Source: Cercis canadensis
Taxonomy: Eukaryota > Streptophyta > Magnoliopsida > Fabales > Fabaceae
DNA length: 64,000 nt
Reading direction: 5' to 3'
Assembly (NCBI GenBank): GCA_003255065.1
Contig: QAOA01006130.1
Coordinates: 781,687-845,686 of the forward strand
This document shows, in pieces, positions 1 through 22,500 of this stretch (positions are counted from its first letter, which is position 1; each line of letters begins with the position of its first letter). A program made the position numbers and the translations under genes. The notes beneath the pieces were generated by a model. That model was not told where the DNA came from. It worked only from the letters and a program-made list of their open reading frames with translations, and did not search any database.

Positions 1-204
1 ATGGGCACGGGTGGAAAGACTCTTTATAAACATTGAATTTTTATTCAATAGTCTAGATTGTGTTTAGTGTTACTTAAAAAACCAATTTTAAAAAATACAG
101 CAATTTGACCCAATAATTTTATAAAATTATGCAAGACCCCAATTCACCTCTCCTTCCTTCTCTTACTTCCTCTTCTTTTCACCTCCACATCAAGTCCTTC
201 CTTT

Positions 205-564
205 TCTGGAAAAAGCATGGAGTCAAAAGCTTTCCCCGAATACCCACATCTACCGTCGACGCTTTTCCACCACTGAGTTCTTCCCCCGCGATATTGACTA
301 TGTCCTTAACAACAAGCTCAGCCTTGGCTCCGATTACCCTCGATTCCGAATTTTTTCAGGCCGTTTGGTTTCCACTTCATGTTCAGGTTGGGAGGCGAAG
401 GCCCGCAAGGGGTGAAGATGATGAAGGCCTTGTGTGGCTTTGCACACAATCTAGCCAAGGAATGTGGCTGTGGAATGGTGGCCACCGAGGATTTATGTTG
501 CATCAAGAGGCTTGGAGAGGACTACAGTGACGGCTTTGTTGGTGACTACAGAAAGAGGAATTAG
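205..564 (+). pseudogene. HLS1-like N-acetyltransferase pseudogene fragment
   Basis: Two reading frames together recall the C-terminal half of the plant HLS1 (HOOKLESS1)-like GNAT family. One frame, around 205-330, has YRRRFSTTEFFPRDID followed by NNKLSLG. A second frame, from about 365, has LGGEGPQGVKMMKALCGFAH, then NLAKECGCG, and then IKRLGEDYSDG close to a stop at 562-564. The frames are out of register. The family segment between NNKLSLG and LGGEGP is mostly missing. The stretch between the CGCG block and CIKRLGEDY, which in the family holds an EPLR..IPHW motif, is also deleted. Nothing upstream supplies the N-terminal half. I therefore call it a truncated, frameshifted relic. The match comes from recalled family motifs, not from an alignment. 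Exact ends are approximate. Confidence 0.7.
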
Positions 565-1049
565 ACCTTAAATTTCCGGTGGGTCGAGTTCCATCAGAGT
601 GGGCGAGACTCCATTTAAGCAAACCTTCCTAGTTGGGTCCGTCTTTCGCCATGTCTGCTATTAGGGAGAAAACCCAAAAATGAAAGCTTTTGTCTCCGTT
701 ATTAGCCAATGCAAAACTTTAAATCTTCTCATCAATAAACAGGATTAGTATTTTCTCAGCAATATGGGTTGATGTGTGTGTGAAGTGAAGAGAAGAAAAT
801 GAAGAAGAAGAAGAAGGGGGCGTGGGAATAATGGAGGAGAAGAGAAATACGTATATTTTTTGTTTGTAGGGAACACATGTAAATATATAAATTTTTTAGA
901 GTTAAAATCGTTTATAGTTAATATTCCGTCATCAAATCTGAAACATACACGTGACTTAACTTAATCTCAGCCATTGATTAGCCTTTGCACCGGTGTTTAT
1001 TTTTATCAATGGGTATTGTAGACTTGGTAAAAAAACTTGAGCGTTACAC

Positions 1050-1310
1050 CCTAGAAGACTCACATTTTGATTTTAATGTTATTATAAAAATTTTAAAAAA
1101 ATAAAATTATATAATTTTAAATTTTAAATAATTGATAAATTTTGAGTTTAATATAATTAAAATATTTAATAATATTTTTTTTATATATCACTTTATTCAT
1201 ATATTTTACAAAAATTAATTATTTTTAAATATATTAAATGACTTAGTATTTTGATAATTTTAAAATGAGAATATAGGTCTTCTTGATAAAATAGAAGTAG
1301 CTTAGTAAGT
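1050..1310. repeat. AT-rich foldback (MITE-like) segment
   Basis: The left part (agaagac...cattttgattttaatg) is roughly complementary to the right part (aaaatgag...gtcttct), with a very AT-rich interior. This fits a decayed miniature inverted-repeat element. No clear target duplication was found, so the boundaries are approximate. Confidence 0.35.
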
Positions 1311-2067
1311 ACAATATATTTTGTTTTTTTAGACAAAAATTAGATAAAATTCCTCATATGTTTATTAAAACATTATGTATGTTATTTTTACAACTTAACA
1401 TTGTATCATCTCTTATTAATATTTCTCAAAATCTGACACTGACCCCATCCAATTTCTCTCTCTCTCTCTCTCTCACACCCACCTCCAGCATTCCTCTTCA
1501 TCGTAATATTAAAAGTTTTCATTGAAAAATTTAGAAAGTAGACCTTTGAACTTTGAGGGAGTTCTGCAAATTTCTTTGTGTTTTAACATTTGTATTGTTT
1601 ATTGGCCAAAAAATTTGAAAAGAAGGAATAAACCCAAGCTTGTGCTGCTCCCCACGAGATTGTAGAGACGGTCATGGTGGCCCTCTCCTTCTGAGCCTCA
1701 CGTTTGCAGGTTTTGACCTCTTTGTAATGATGCAGAAGGAACTCGTGTTGCTACTTGAACTGCCATTTGGGGTCGAATTTGGGTTGTGTGGGGGGTGGAG
1801 GAGGCAAATGAGGAGTCTTTATCGGTGGAGACGGGGAAGGAGTCGTTGTTGGTGAAGTCGAAGATGGAATCAACGGGGTTCTTGGGTCACACATGGTTGT
1901 TGAAATTGCGGGTCCAATCGGCTCTGACCCAGTTCGATTGAACAAAAGCCATTGTTACAAAGGGAGAGGAAGGCCAGAGGTGAGTAGGAGAGATAAAAAA
2001 ATTAGGTGTCGGTCAGAGTTAAATTTTAAAAAATATTAATAAGAGATAAGATGATGTTTAATTATTA

Positions 2068-2075
<8 letters not shown>

Positions 2076-2116
<41 letters not shown>
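2076..2116. repeat. (AT)n microsatellite
   Basis: About 20 uninterrupted TA units, preceded by a run of A. Likely polymorphic in length. It lies about 500 bases upstream of the CRT3 start codon. Confidence 0.95.
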
Positions 2117-2121
<5 letters not shown>

Positions 2122-2608
2122 TTAATAAGAGAACCACACTACCTATTCCTAATGAACTTTAGCTAACTTTTATTCCAACGTGAATTGAGGATGTTAACCA
2201 AATTGCTAGTTTGCCCCAACGTGACCCACGTGATATGACCATTTCTAGCAATCCAAGAGTCTAATGAAATTGTTAAACTGGAAATCAAGATACATTAAAC
2301 AATAAACATCATTCACTGCCGCTTTAGTAAATGATTTTAATTTTTTTTTTTTAAAAAAAAGGCTAATTGCATTTCCGCCATTCTGCACTACTACGGTAAT
2401 TTGACCCATTTATGAGGCATTCGCAGGTTCTAGAAAGTAGAAAGTAGTATTCGGGTATTCTTTCTTTCGCTTTCCTTTATTTTTATGTATTGAATTATTC
2501 TTTTTTTTTTTTTTAATTCCTGAAAATCTTAAATCAGAGAGAACGTTAGTTAAAAGCAACTTGTAGCGGCCACTGTCTGCCCGTGCCTCTGCTTGAAGAG
2601 GGAAAGAA

Positions 2609-2614
2609 ATGTGA
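2609..2614 (+). promoter_or_regulatory. Minimal AUG-stop upstream ORF before CRT3
   Basis: ATG at 2609 is followed directly by TGA at 2612, so this upstream ORF is a start codon plus a stop codon. The CRT3 start codon follows after a single base, at 2616. If the leader includes this point, a scanning ribosome would meet the start-stop element immediately before the main start. Its context (aaaATGt) is weaker than that of the main start (gagATGg). Confidence 0.5.
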
Positions 2615-2615
2615 G

Positions 2616-8768
<6,153 letters not shown>

Positions 8769-9165
8769 GATTTGCATTATAATTTTCCTTGACATCATTA
8801 TGTATTGCAAAAGGATGAGCAAGAAACCTTGTCCGTGAATCCTGTTATACAAAATATGACTAGTTCAGTTGTCTGCTGCACAATTGCAACAGTCCAGACT
8901 GCCATCTTTCCAGTTGTAAGACCAAAGCTGCACTCAACTGTAGCTTCAGTGGATTTCAGCATGGTATGGACCTTAGCAATAAGGTGGACTTGATTTCTTT
9001 TGGATTATTAGATCACATTTGCAGCTGCGACTTTACTCAAAGATGAAATTTAAAAATTTATCGGCGAAAAAGGCATCAGATAATTTGCTTTTTCATGATT
9101 GGAAAGAACTTTTTCTTTTGCTTCTGTTTTTACTTTTTTTTTAAAAAAAAAAAAAACTAAAATAA

Positions 9166-9313
9166 TGATTTTCTTACACCCTCTCCTACATTATTTTATA
9201 TCTGCATAACTGTACAGTCAAATTTTAATAATTATTTTCATGAATCTACTTCTCTAAATTTTTTTTATCAAATTTTGATTGTACAATTAAAAGTGGTGTG
9301 AGAATTTTATTTT
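9166..9313. repeat. Short terminal-inverted-repeat (MITE-like) segment
   Basis: The left end (ttcttacacc...tacagtcaaattttaat) is matched by the reverse complement of the right end (ttctcacacc...tacaatcaaaatttgat). The arms are imperfect and the interior is AT-rich. No convincing target duplication was seen. Confidence 0.4.
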
Positions 9314-9952
9314 CCTTTTAAAATATATATAAAAATGGTATAATCTCATCATGTCAATATATATTCTCTGGGATTGTGCTGGCTTAAATACGCCCAACAT
9401 TGAAAACGAAAATCCGAATGGTAAAATACTCTCTTTTCTCCCTTCTAGATCATGTGATCCACTGTGATTAATTACAAGTAGTGAAATAAGTGACAATAAT
9501 GTGATCTGTACATATAGCATTTATCACAATTTCGCAGCACTTGATTAACATGAATCATTCACGTTAGAGAGTGAAAAATTCAGCTAACTCCTTGTTTCAC
9601 AGTCATTACTCATTCCTGTGTTTTTCATTATCACTTGAGAAAATCTGAAAAGAACGAGACGACAAAACAAATCTCTTTCGTTCCTTATCTCTTCTCTCTT
9701 CTAAGCAAAACTAGTAAGATAGAGCATAGATATGCAGCAACCGACTAATTTATGGCTAATTAAGAATGCAGAGAAAAAGGGAAGAAATGAGTAGACATGG
9801 CGATCTCTGCATATTGAATTGGTTTACTCTACGGTCAATTTTTTTCTCTCGTACAATGCAGCTATCTCAGTTTTAGTACTGAAGCAACTTTTCCCTTTTT
9901 CTGGATCTGATAAATACAACACAACAGCATTCAAGAGGGAGGGATACGGCGT

Positions 9953-10329
9953 CACGTGCTTGTCCATCCGCTAGGCCAACCGTTTATAAAAATAAAGCGG
10001 TCGGTGGTGAAACACGTTCGCCAGTGACACAATCATTTCTCAAACGATGGTCATGACTCATCTCCATTTCATTCCATTTTCTCCCAATTTGGCCATTTCC
10101 ACGTGAAAATGTTTTCAAATAAATAAATTTAGTATACACTATGCACTGTACTTTCTCAATTATCATATTATAACTAATTTTCTCATTTTCATTTTTATTT
10201 TGTATACTTTAACTCCTTTCATTAAAATGAAAAGAAAAATTCTCTTTTATGAAAGTAAGTGTAACATCAATTGGGTTGGGATTGGTAAATGGTAAGGTAA
10301 TGTAAGTTTTGAGGTTACATGTCCACGTG
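9953..10329. promoter_or_regulatory. Three G-box cores upstream of glyoxalase II
   Basis: CACGTG occurs at 9953-9958, 10100-10105 and 10324-10329, about 645, 500 and 275 bases before the start codon at 10598. The last is the palindrome CCACGTGG. G-boxes are bound by bZIP and bHLH factors. Three in under 400 bases is more than expected by chance in AT-rich DNA. Function here is inference only. Confidence 0.45.
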
Positions 10330-10597
10330 GGGTTCGTGAACATACGCGTGTGAGGCAGAAATGCCCTTAAAATTTAATACATTGGTGTTCTATTGCCACC
10401 TCAATAAAATAAAAAAAATAAAAAAGGAAAAAATAAGAGAGAAAAGTTTAATGGTGGAGGACACGGTGGTGGGAGGAAAGAAAAGCAATTTCGTTTTCAA
10501 CCAAACAGGACTGAGTGCCAACTAAACTGTCTTGGTGCCAACCCACACCTCCACACCACACTCTTTTCTTTTCCTCTCTTTCTTCCTTCAGGAGGAG

Positions 10598-14705
<4,108 letters not shown>

Positions 14706-16537
14706 AATTTTTTTCATTTGATTTTAAAATTACAAAGACATTAATTCTGTATAGAGTAGATTAATGAATCCACCCACGGAGTAATAATCACTTGGTGCTA
14801 TCTTCTCGCTGTATTTTTGGAAATTTTTTAAGTTCGTTTAAGAGTTATCCGAGTAATTAGATTAGGCTCAAGATTTGTCAGCATCTGCATTGCGATTTGC
14901 GAACCCATGGAAGAATGACGCAATACGGAACGTCAGTTATCACTGAGTTGGAATTTTTATTTTTTTTTTTAATTATCTATTGAAGATTTTTGAGCCAAGG
15001 TTTCATTATCTGAGAAAGGTTACTCTGTTAGTAAATTTAATATTATGTTTTCACTCTTATCTTCTTCCTTCCTCTTTGTAATTTGCCTTATTGGTTCGGC
15101 AAGGGAAATTTAGATTTATAGCGCGAGAGTAATATTGAAAGTATTAGAGATAAAAAAACAATAAAAATTCAGTGTTTGATAAAATATATTCTGTTTAAGA
15201 TTATTAAAAATTTACTCATTGTTTTTTTTAAAAAAAAAAATTCTTAAACCATTTTTTTGTAATGAACCAAATCTCAACTCGACAACTATTTGTGGACGAC
15301 GCATTCAATATTATAATCGCAACAATCAACCACCATTTATTGGACTAAATGTTACTCTCAGTGGATGAATGGGTTTAACAAAAGCACTATTCTGCAGCTT
15401 GAGCATCCCCATCTCTATCTCTATCTCTATCTCTATCTCTACTGACACCACTTTCTTCTCTCTAAGAAACTGAGAACGTGGTCAACATAATCGCCCATGA
15501 ATTTGGCACAGTTTGCTTTATACGCTAATCGTCTGTACATGAGATTGATTATTCATCTGCTTATACTCTTCTTTTGATTTGGTAAACCACTCCGATTGAG
15601 TACAATTTTATGTGCTTTATGTCTCAAAAAAGGTAGTTTAAGATATTAGCAGAACTAAGAAGATCAAAAAAGAGGTGTACAGATGAGAATGTCCCCAAAT
15701 ATAGAATTTGTATGATTATATGGGAATAACTTTCAAGATATTCGTGTTCATAATCACATCACACGTAGTTGAAGTCCTCAAAATCAAAATTCTCACGACT
15801 AAACCAAAATACATTTGAAATTCTAAATTATGCTTACATTTGATTTCACCTTCAAACTTTATTCACATTTACATATTTACATTTTACATATATATAAGAA
15901 TATGAGAATTCTATGATACTACATGAATATGTCATACTACACTGACGTGATAAATATACGTAATTTTTATATTTTATTAAATATAAATATGATTTATTTT
16001 TATTTTCTCAAATAAATTTAAAAATAGTTAATTTATACACGTGTCATTTTTATATTGACTAATCTTATATAATATGACATACTACATAAATATAAAAAAT
16101 ATTTTAATAAACCTCTATAATAATAATAATAATCCCCGTCAATGTCATCAGCACAGCAGGTTTAACGTCAGTTTGGCGGTTAACCTTTCATCGTTGGATA
16201 AAGATTCTTTGGGGGCACTCATTCTCTTCTCCCTTAGCGGACCCCAATCCCAAACCCTTGTAAAAAAGATTCTCAGGGGTCCCACCCTCCATTCAAACAT
16301 AAACGGCGAAGCGATTCGATCATATTATTGCTCTTTTCTTTGGTTTCTTCAATCCAATTTCCTCTTTTCATTTCAAAGACAATAAATATACAGTTTCCGC
16401 GCCAAGGAGTCGTTGACGTTCATGTAATGTATATACCCTATCCCTCTGATACATGAAGTATTCTTTCTTTCTTTCCTGTCTTCTATTTTTTCTGTCGCAT
16501 TTTAACATTTCTTCTTGTTTTCACCGTCGCAGCAACA
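14706..16537. other. Intergenic; no gene seen
   Basis: The start is probably the glyoxalase 3' UTR. The rest is AT-rich, with a CTATCT hexamer run at 15411-15441 and a short TAA run near 16116-16132. The end (about 16380-16537) should contain the promoter and leader of the next gene, with AATAAATATAC at 16381 as a possible TATA region. Confidence 0.55.
15411..15441. repeat. (ATCTCT)n hexanucleotide repeat
   Basis: Five tandem copies of the six-base unit, intergenic. Confidence 0.9.
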
Positions 16538-19500
16538 ATGGCCGTCGACGATCGGTTCGCGGAGTTGATCCCTAAGACCTGCGTGGTTCTCGGTGGCAGA
16601 GGATTTATTGGAAGATCGCTGGTGTTGAGGCTGTTGAAACTGGGCAAGTGGATGGTTCGAGTTGCTGATTCCGCTCAATCCATCCAAATCGATCACTGTG
16701 ACCGCGACTCCATTCTATCCGAAGCTCTTTCTTCTGGTCGCGCTTCTTACTTTCATGTCGACCTTCGCGATAAACGTCAGATTGTTCAAGGTGAACATTC
16801 ATAAATTATTATCGTCTTTGTTTGGCTACGACAAAATGTGGATTAAAAATACTAAGAATTTAGAGGTAGTTTACTGCTACCATGGAGGAGAGCTCACTTG
16901 CTAACCCTACCCTACCCTCAGTAATTTAATTGCTGTTCTAGCTCCTTACTTTCGGGCATAAAATTTCTGCAACTAAGAAATAGACTAAAAAGAAATAGGA
17001 ACCATATGTTCATTTCCTTTCAGAATTAATGCCTTGTTATCATATTCAACTGTGTCTTACACGAACTATGCTTGTTTTGAACCTCAAGTCTGATACGATT
17101 TTCTTACACCTTTAATTAGAAATTGTAGAAAATTAAGGGTTGGAAATAATTCATTTATATCCACCTTCGTACCAAATGTTGGAGAAGGAACTGGAAGGAA
17201 ACAAAAATGAGTGATATTTGGAATATAGTTACTGTTAGTTTAATTATACTTTCTTTTAATCTATTAGCAACCGGACAAACTTAGGCGGGAGATTTATGCA
17301 TTTGATATCTTGATGGAGGCTTCTTGGTCAACTAGTGTTAGTTTATGACTATTACCTTCTTTTTTCTGTGTGTGTGTGTGTGGGAGGAGATGGTACTTTT
17401 TTTTTTTTTTNTTTTTTTTTTTTTTTTTGTATTTTTATTTTTTATACAGATGATGTTCTGTTTGTTTTAAAGTCTGCTCATTAAGTTGAGATGTTAAAAG
17501 CAGCTAAAAACACATCTTGTGCAGTTATTGAAGATGCTTCCGTGGTATTTTATCTGGATGCCACTGACTTGAATACAAATGACTTTTATAGTTGCTATAT
17601 GATTATAGTCCAAGGTACTCTGACATTATACCTCAGAAAAATCTTTTAATGCAATTTTTTGTTTGCTCTGGTAACTGTGATAGAATTGATGTTTGCTCAC
17701 ATATCTTGATGTTTGATTCAGGTGCAAAGAATGTCATAAAGGCTTGCCAAGAATGTAGAGTCCAGCGGTTGATATACAACAGTTCTGCAGATGTTGTTTT
17801 TGATGGGTTGCATGATATACATAATGGAGATGAATCATTGGCATGTCCTTGGAAAGTATGGCTTTGTTGAGAGAGCTTCTTTCTTGTGTTCAATTAGATG
17901 TTTTCCGTTTACAAAACAGTAAGCATTTTTAATAGGGTGAGGTGTATTGCAGATGGAGAACATGTTGAGTGACCTTAAGGCTCAAGCAGAAGCATTAGTC
18001 CTGTCTGCTAATGACATTGATGGCCTTTCAACATGTGCACTTCGTCCTAGTAATGTGTTTGGACCTGGTGACACAGAGTTTGTGCCATTTTTTGTGAAGT
18101 TAGCAAAATCTGGTTTGGCAAAGGTTGGTAAAAATTTTCACCAACTGTTTTATTGATATTTGTACACTTGTAGGATCCATTTGTCATGTATAGGATAAAA
18201 AATGTTTAAAAAATAAATAAATGCAAATACAAGCTTAATAGAAGTGGCTTTTTTCATTTCTATAGCTGCGTTGAAATTATCTTCTGTAAGCTTTGCTAAA
18301 CATTAGAAAAGTGGTTATTAGTCTAAAAAATCTGCAGTTTTTTTTTTTTACTTTTGCCCTCAGAAACTGTGATCAATGGAAATCTATAGCATGCCAAAAT
18401 TTAGGTTTAAATGCAATGGATTGGTCACTTATGGTATTCTTAGTCATGTCTATTTTTATCTAGATGCTTTTCTGAATTTGAGATTTCACTGAGTAACTAA
18501 ATTTGGTTGATATTTCTATGTCATATATTTTCTGTGGAACTTAAGACTTAGACATGTCTGATCGTAAACCCACTTCGAATTTATATGTTCATGAACATAT
18601 TTGCACACTACAATTGTACTTGAGGCAGTCTAAAATCCATAATTATGGATCCTCCTGGATGAGTTCCTATTATTGTGTATGCTGCAGATTCCTTCCTGGC
18701 CCATCATGAAGCTGAATTCTCTTTCCTATTAGTTCAGTTATTACGTATCATGTGGGTTTGTATTGTCAAGTATATTTTTGGAGTAACAACTTCTCATTTC
18801 AGTTTATTATAGGGAATGGTGATAATCTTTCGGATTTTACTTATTCTGAGAATGTTACTCATGCCCATATCTGTGCTGAAGAAGCCCTAGTCTTCCAAAT
18901 GGCTTCCGTGTCTGGAAAGGTATATATATTGAATATCTGCAGGGTCTATTTTGAACTCTCATTTGATATCCATGCAGAAGCAAGTGTGTTCTTGTCAACG
19001 TGCAGGCATTTTTTATTACAAATCTTGAGCCTATGAAGTTCTGGGATTTTCTATCTCTTTTATTCGAAGGTCTTGGATATCAAAGGTAAAGTAAGCAATC
19101 TGTTTTGATAAATGAGTTGCATAATAATATGCCCATTGTTGCTGATGTGTAGTTATGTTTATTTGACATGCCTGTGTATCATAGCATAGGATGAACAATT
19201 AGGAGCCCAAGAGGCTTGTGCACTCTTAATAGTACCTGCTGATCATCCATCTATTGGCAATGTGTTTTCATATATTCATATATATATACACATGTGTGTG
19301 TGTGTTTGCATTCTAATACTTAATTATATTAAAAGAATTTAATTTTGTGTATATATTAAATTTGTATCTTATAAGTAGTTAAAGAAACAACATTGGTAAT
19401 TATGATGTCAACATGACAACATTATTGTCTGTGGCAGTTCCTACCAAGAAAACTTGTGTCATGTAGATGAGATTTACTCATGCATATCTTTGTGAAGAAA

Positions 19501-22500
19501 CTGCCACAACCCATATGGAATTAGCTCTTTGCTGCCAATCTAGGAAATGATATTTTGCTTGAATTTTTTTTTTTTTTTTGTTTTGGTTATATAGGAGCGC
19601 AATGCGCTAGGAAAAGGGGAGGGGAGTATATGGAGGGAATAGAATCTAAATAGAACCCATGACATCAAACCCTCAAATTCCTATGACTAGAGGAGGTGTC
19701 ACTAGACCCACAGGTCATTGACATATTTTGCTTGATTTTATATTTGTTGTTATGTAACAATATGGCTTGTATGTTCCCACCTAAAGACACACAGCAAAGT
19801 TACCTTCTGACATTTCACTTGTTTTCTCTCTTAATATGTCATCTTCTTCATACGTTTATTCATGTCTTTGGCTTGCTGCTTTATTTACTAACCAATGGCA
19901 AGTTGTTTCTAGTTATTCTTTTAACGCTGGTTGAAGACCTTTTTATGGTGTTAAGTAAGACTAAAAATTCCTTGATTTAATTGCAGGCCATTCATAAAAC
20001 TTCCTGCCAAGATGGGGCGGTGCATTCTCTTGCTTGTGAAGTGGGCACATGAAAAGTTGGGGCCCAGATACTTCAATTATCCTTTAATAGTTCACTTTAT
20101 TCAATCAGCTTCACACACTAGAACTTTCAACTGCACAGCAGCGAACAAATATATTGGATACTCGCCAGTAGTCTCCCTTGAGGTTTAAATCTTTTTCTCA
20201 TTTCTGTCTTTTTTTACTTTTTAATGATTGCTTGTAAAATCTCCTGTTTTCTTGATCTTGTCCATGTGAACTACAAAAATAAAACCTCAGATATATATGG
20301 TGTGTGACGTGAGGAAACCTCCAAAGAGGCGAACATGATGTAACGAAAGAAGAATTGGAAGTCTAAAGAAAATTGCTTCTTCTTGTATACTGCTTTTCAA
20401 TCCCACTCTTACCCAATGCATACACAAGAAAGAAGGAAAAGAAAAAGAAGAAGAAGATTAGAGGATACTCTTGGTTATAATTTAGTGAATTAGTTTGGTT
20501 AGCCTTCTTTAAAACGGGACTCATTTTAAGTTCTGGAAAATCTTTTAAAAGACTAGTATTCATCAGGTAGTTTATGTTGTCATTTGAAAAAAAAAAAAAA
20601 GGTAGGAACTTGCTTTCTTATTTTTGTACGTTCACAATGAAAAAGTTGAGTGGCCCACGGATACTTTTCTCCCCACTCATCTTTTTAATGACCACATCAT
20701 CTGAGTTCATTGGAATGATCCGGTTATTTTATTCCTTGTGCTTGCATGTGTATCAGTACTTTCTGATCTTCTAAGAGCGATGTTGGGTTCATAAGTACCC
20801 ACCGATTAGGTGCATGATAAAGGCTTAACATGTACTTTCTTTTCCTCATTCTGTTCCTTTAAAGTTGTTCTTACCAGTAAGAGCGGAATGTTCTATTTGG
20901 CTGTGTTCATATCTGTAATGAAAATTCTTGATCTTAATACTTGGTTTTATATTTGCTGATATCGATAATACAGGAAGGTGTCGCATTAACCATAGAATCA
21001 TTCTGTCATTTAGCCAGAGACTCATCTTATTCAAGATATTGTGGTTCCAATAGACAATCAAAGGCAGATAAGCTGCTAGGCAGTGGAAAAGGTCAGTATC
21101 TTCTTCAGTAAATAATGCTTTCTGTTGTGTAACAGTGTTTATTGTAAAACAATAAAAGCTTTTGTTCTCCTAGGCTAATTCATGGGAAAGCAACCTTAGG
21201 TGGAATGACTAGGATCATGTTGATAGATTTTGGCACCTCAATCGCCCGAGTCTTTGGCTTGTCGTGTTAGGATTTAGCTTGCCAAATGCCAATAAAGTTA
21301 ACCTTGACATTAGTATAAGGGCACCAATGGTATACAAGACCTTGCTTGTGAGCTTGGCCAGATATTCACATTTGTTTACTTGAAGATCACATTATTACTG
21401 CTTGCCTGATTGCACAAAATTCATTAAGCAAACGGATTGATCTGTGGATCTGTTGCTGCAGTTGCAAGCATTTTGTTGTGGAGAGACGAGATGACATCCT
21501 TTACATATTTCCTTGCCCTGATTATGTTGTTTTACTGGTTTTTCCTTTCTGGAAGGACTTTTGCATCATCAACAGCCAGTCTTTTGCTGCTTGTTACTGT
21601 CATTCTCTATGGATATGGTATTCTACCATCAAAACTGTAAGTGTATTCTTATGAAGACTGAAATTTTATATTTTCTATCTTCAACCTATTGAGGCAGATT
21701 GCTGAACTCTGTTGCATATTTTTGTTGTTGAAAGCTATTGCTCTTTTTTAAAGAAAAAATGTTTTAACCGTTGGTCCTCCCTCCCTGTTTCATTGTGCTG
21801 GTTGTGGTCTATTTTTCTCATGACCAGATGTAGTTGTATATCATATTTCTTATCCTTCAGAGCTTATTTATTACTTTAAGAAGAGTTTTCTGGACTATAC
21901 CTCCGCCGTAAAGGTTACTGATATGTCAACATAAATTGGTACTGGGTACATGAATGGCGTCATTTTTTTCTTTAATGAGCCTCTGAAAACTGTGCTCGGG
22001 ATTTTCAATAAAACTGGCTATTAGCAACTTTTACCTTCATGGGATGGGACGTTGGAAAAGGAAGTTGTTGTCGAAGCACTAACATTATGATTGTTTGTGA
22101 TACAGATTTGGTTTCCCTGTACAGAGGATGTCTTTATCTAGTTTTGATATCTCAGATACAGTAGTGAAAGGTTCAATTACAACTACAGTATATCTGTGGA
22201 ACAAGGGTTTTCAAAATATTAGAATATTGGCCCAAGGGGATGATTGGTCCATGTTCTTCAAGGTACAAAATTTTACTTTAATCCCTTTTTTTTTTAAAAA
22301 AAAAATTATGGTGAAAGCTTTTTAAATTTGTGATGTAAGCACCTATCCATGTCTCTTGTCAAGAATGCTTATTCCGTGATGTCTTGGATCAATTGTTTGG
22401 ATTTGGTTAAGTGAGCTTCACGCACCTATCTTTCAATAGCCTGCGGGTCACCTTTTTGGCTTTTCTCTGTCTTACGTACTTCGTTACAAGATGGGACAGA

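Larger units (their letters stand above)
565..2608. other. Intergenic, repeat-rich; upstream region of CRT3
   Basis: No gene can be supported here. The stretch holds an AT-rich foldback-like segment (about 1050-1310), a TC dinucleotide run at 1454-1474 and a TA run at 2076-2116. Short open frames at 1640-1945 on both strands are low in complexity (Pro/Ser/Thr-rich on the - strand) and match no family I recognise. A CACGTG core at 2227-2232 lies about 385 bases before the CRT3 start codon. Confidence 0.6.
8769..10597. other. CRT3 3' region and glyoxalase II upstream region
   Basis: No coding gene is seen. The start should be the CRT3 3' UTR. A small inverted-repeat element lies near 9166-9313. 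Three CACGTG cores (9953, 10100, 10324) lie within about 650 bases of the glyoxalase start codon. Pyrimidine-rich sequence at 10550-10590 looks like its 5' leader. Confidence 0.6.

Noticed and set aside
1640..1945. Overlapping open frames on both strands, one Pro/Ser/Thr-rich
   Set aside because: Compositionally biased, no recognised family, interrupted in other frames, and no splice context. At most another decayed relic.
8805..8993. 62-residue open frame after CRT3
   Set aside because: Lies in the likely 3' UTR of CRT3, with no family match and no start context of note.
15840..16110. Possible inverted-repeat element around two copies of a catactac motif
   Set aside because: The copies are in direct rather than inverted orientation and no consistent arms could be paired.
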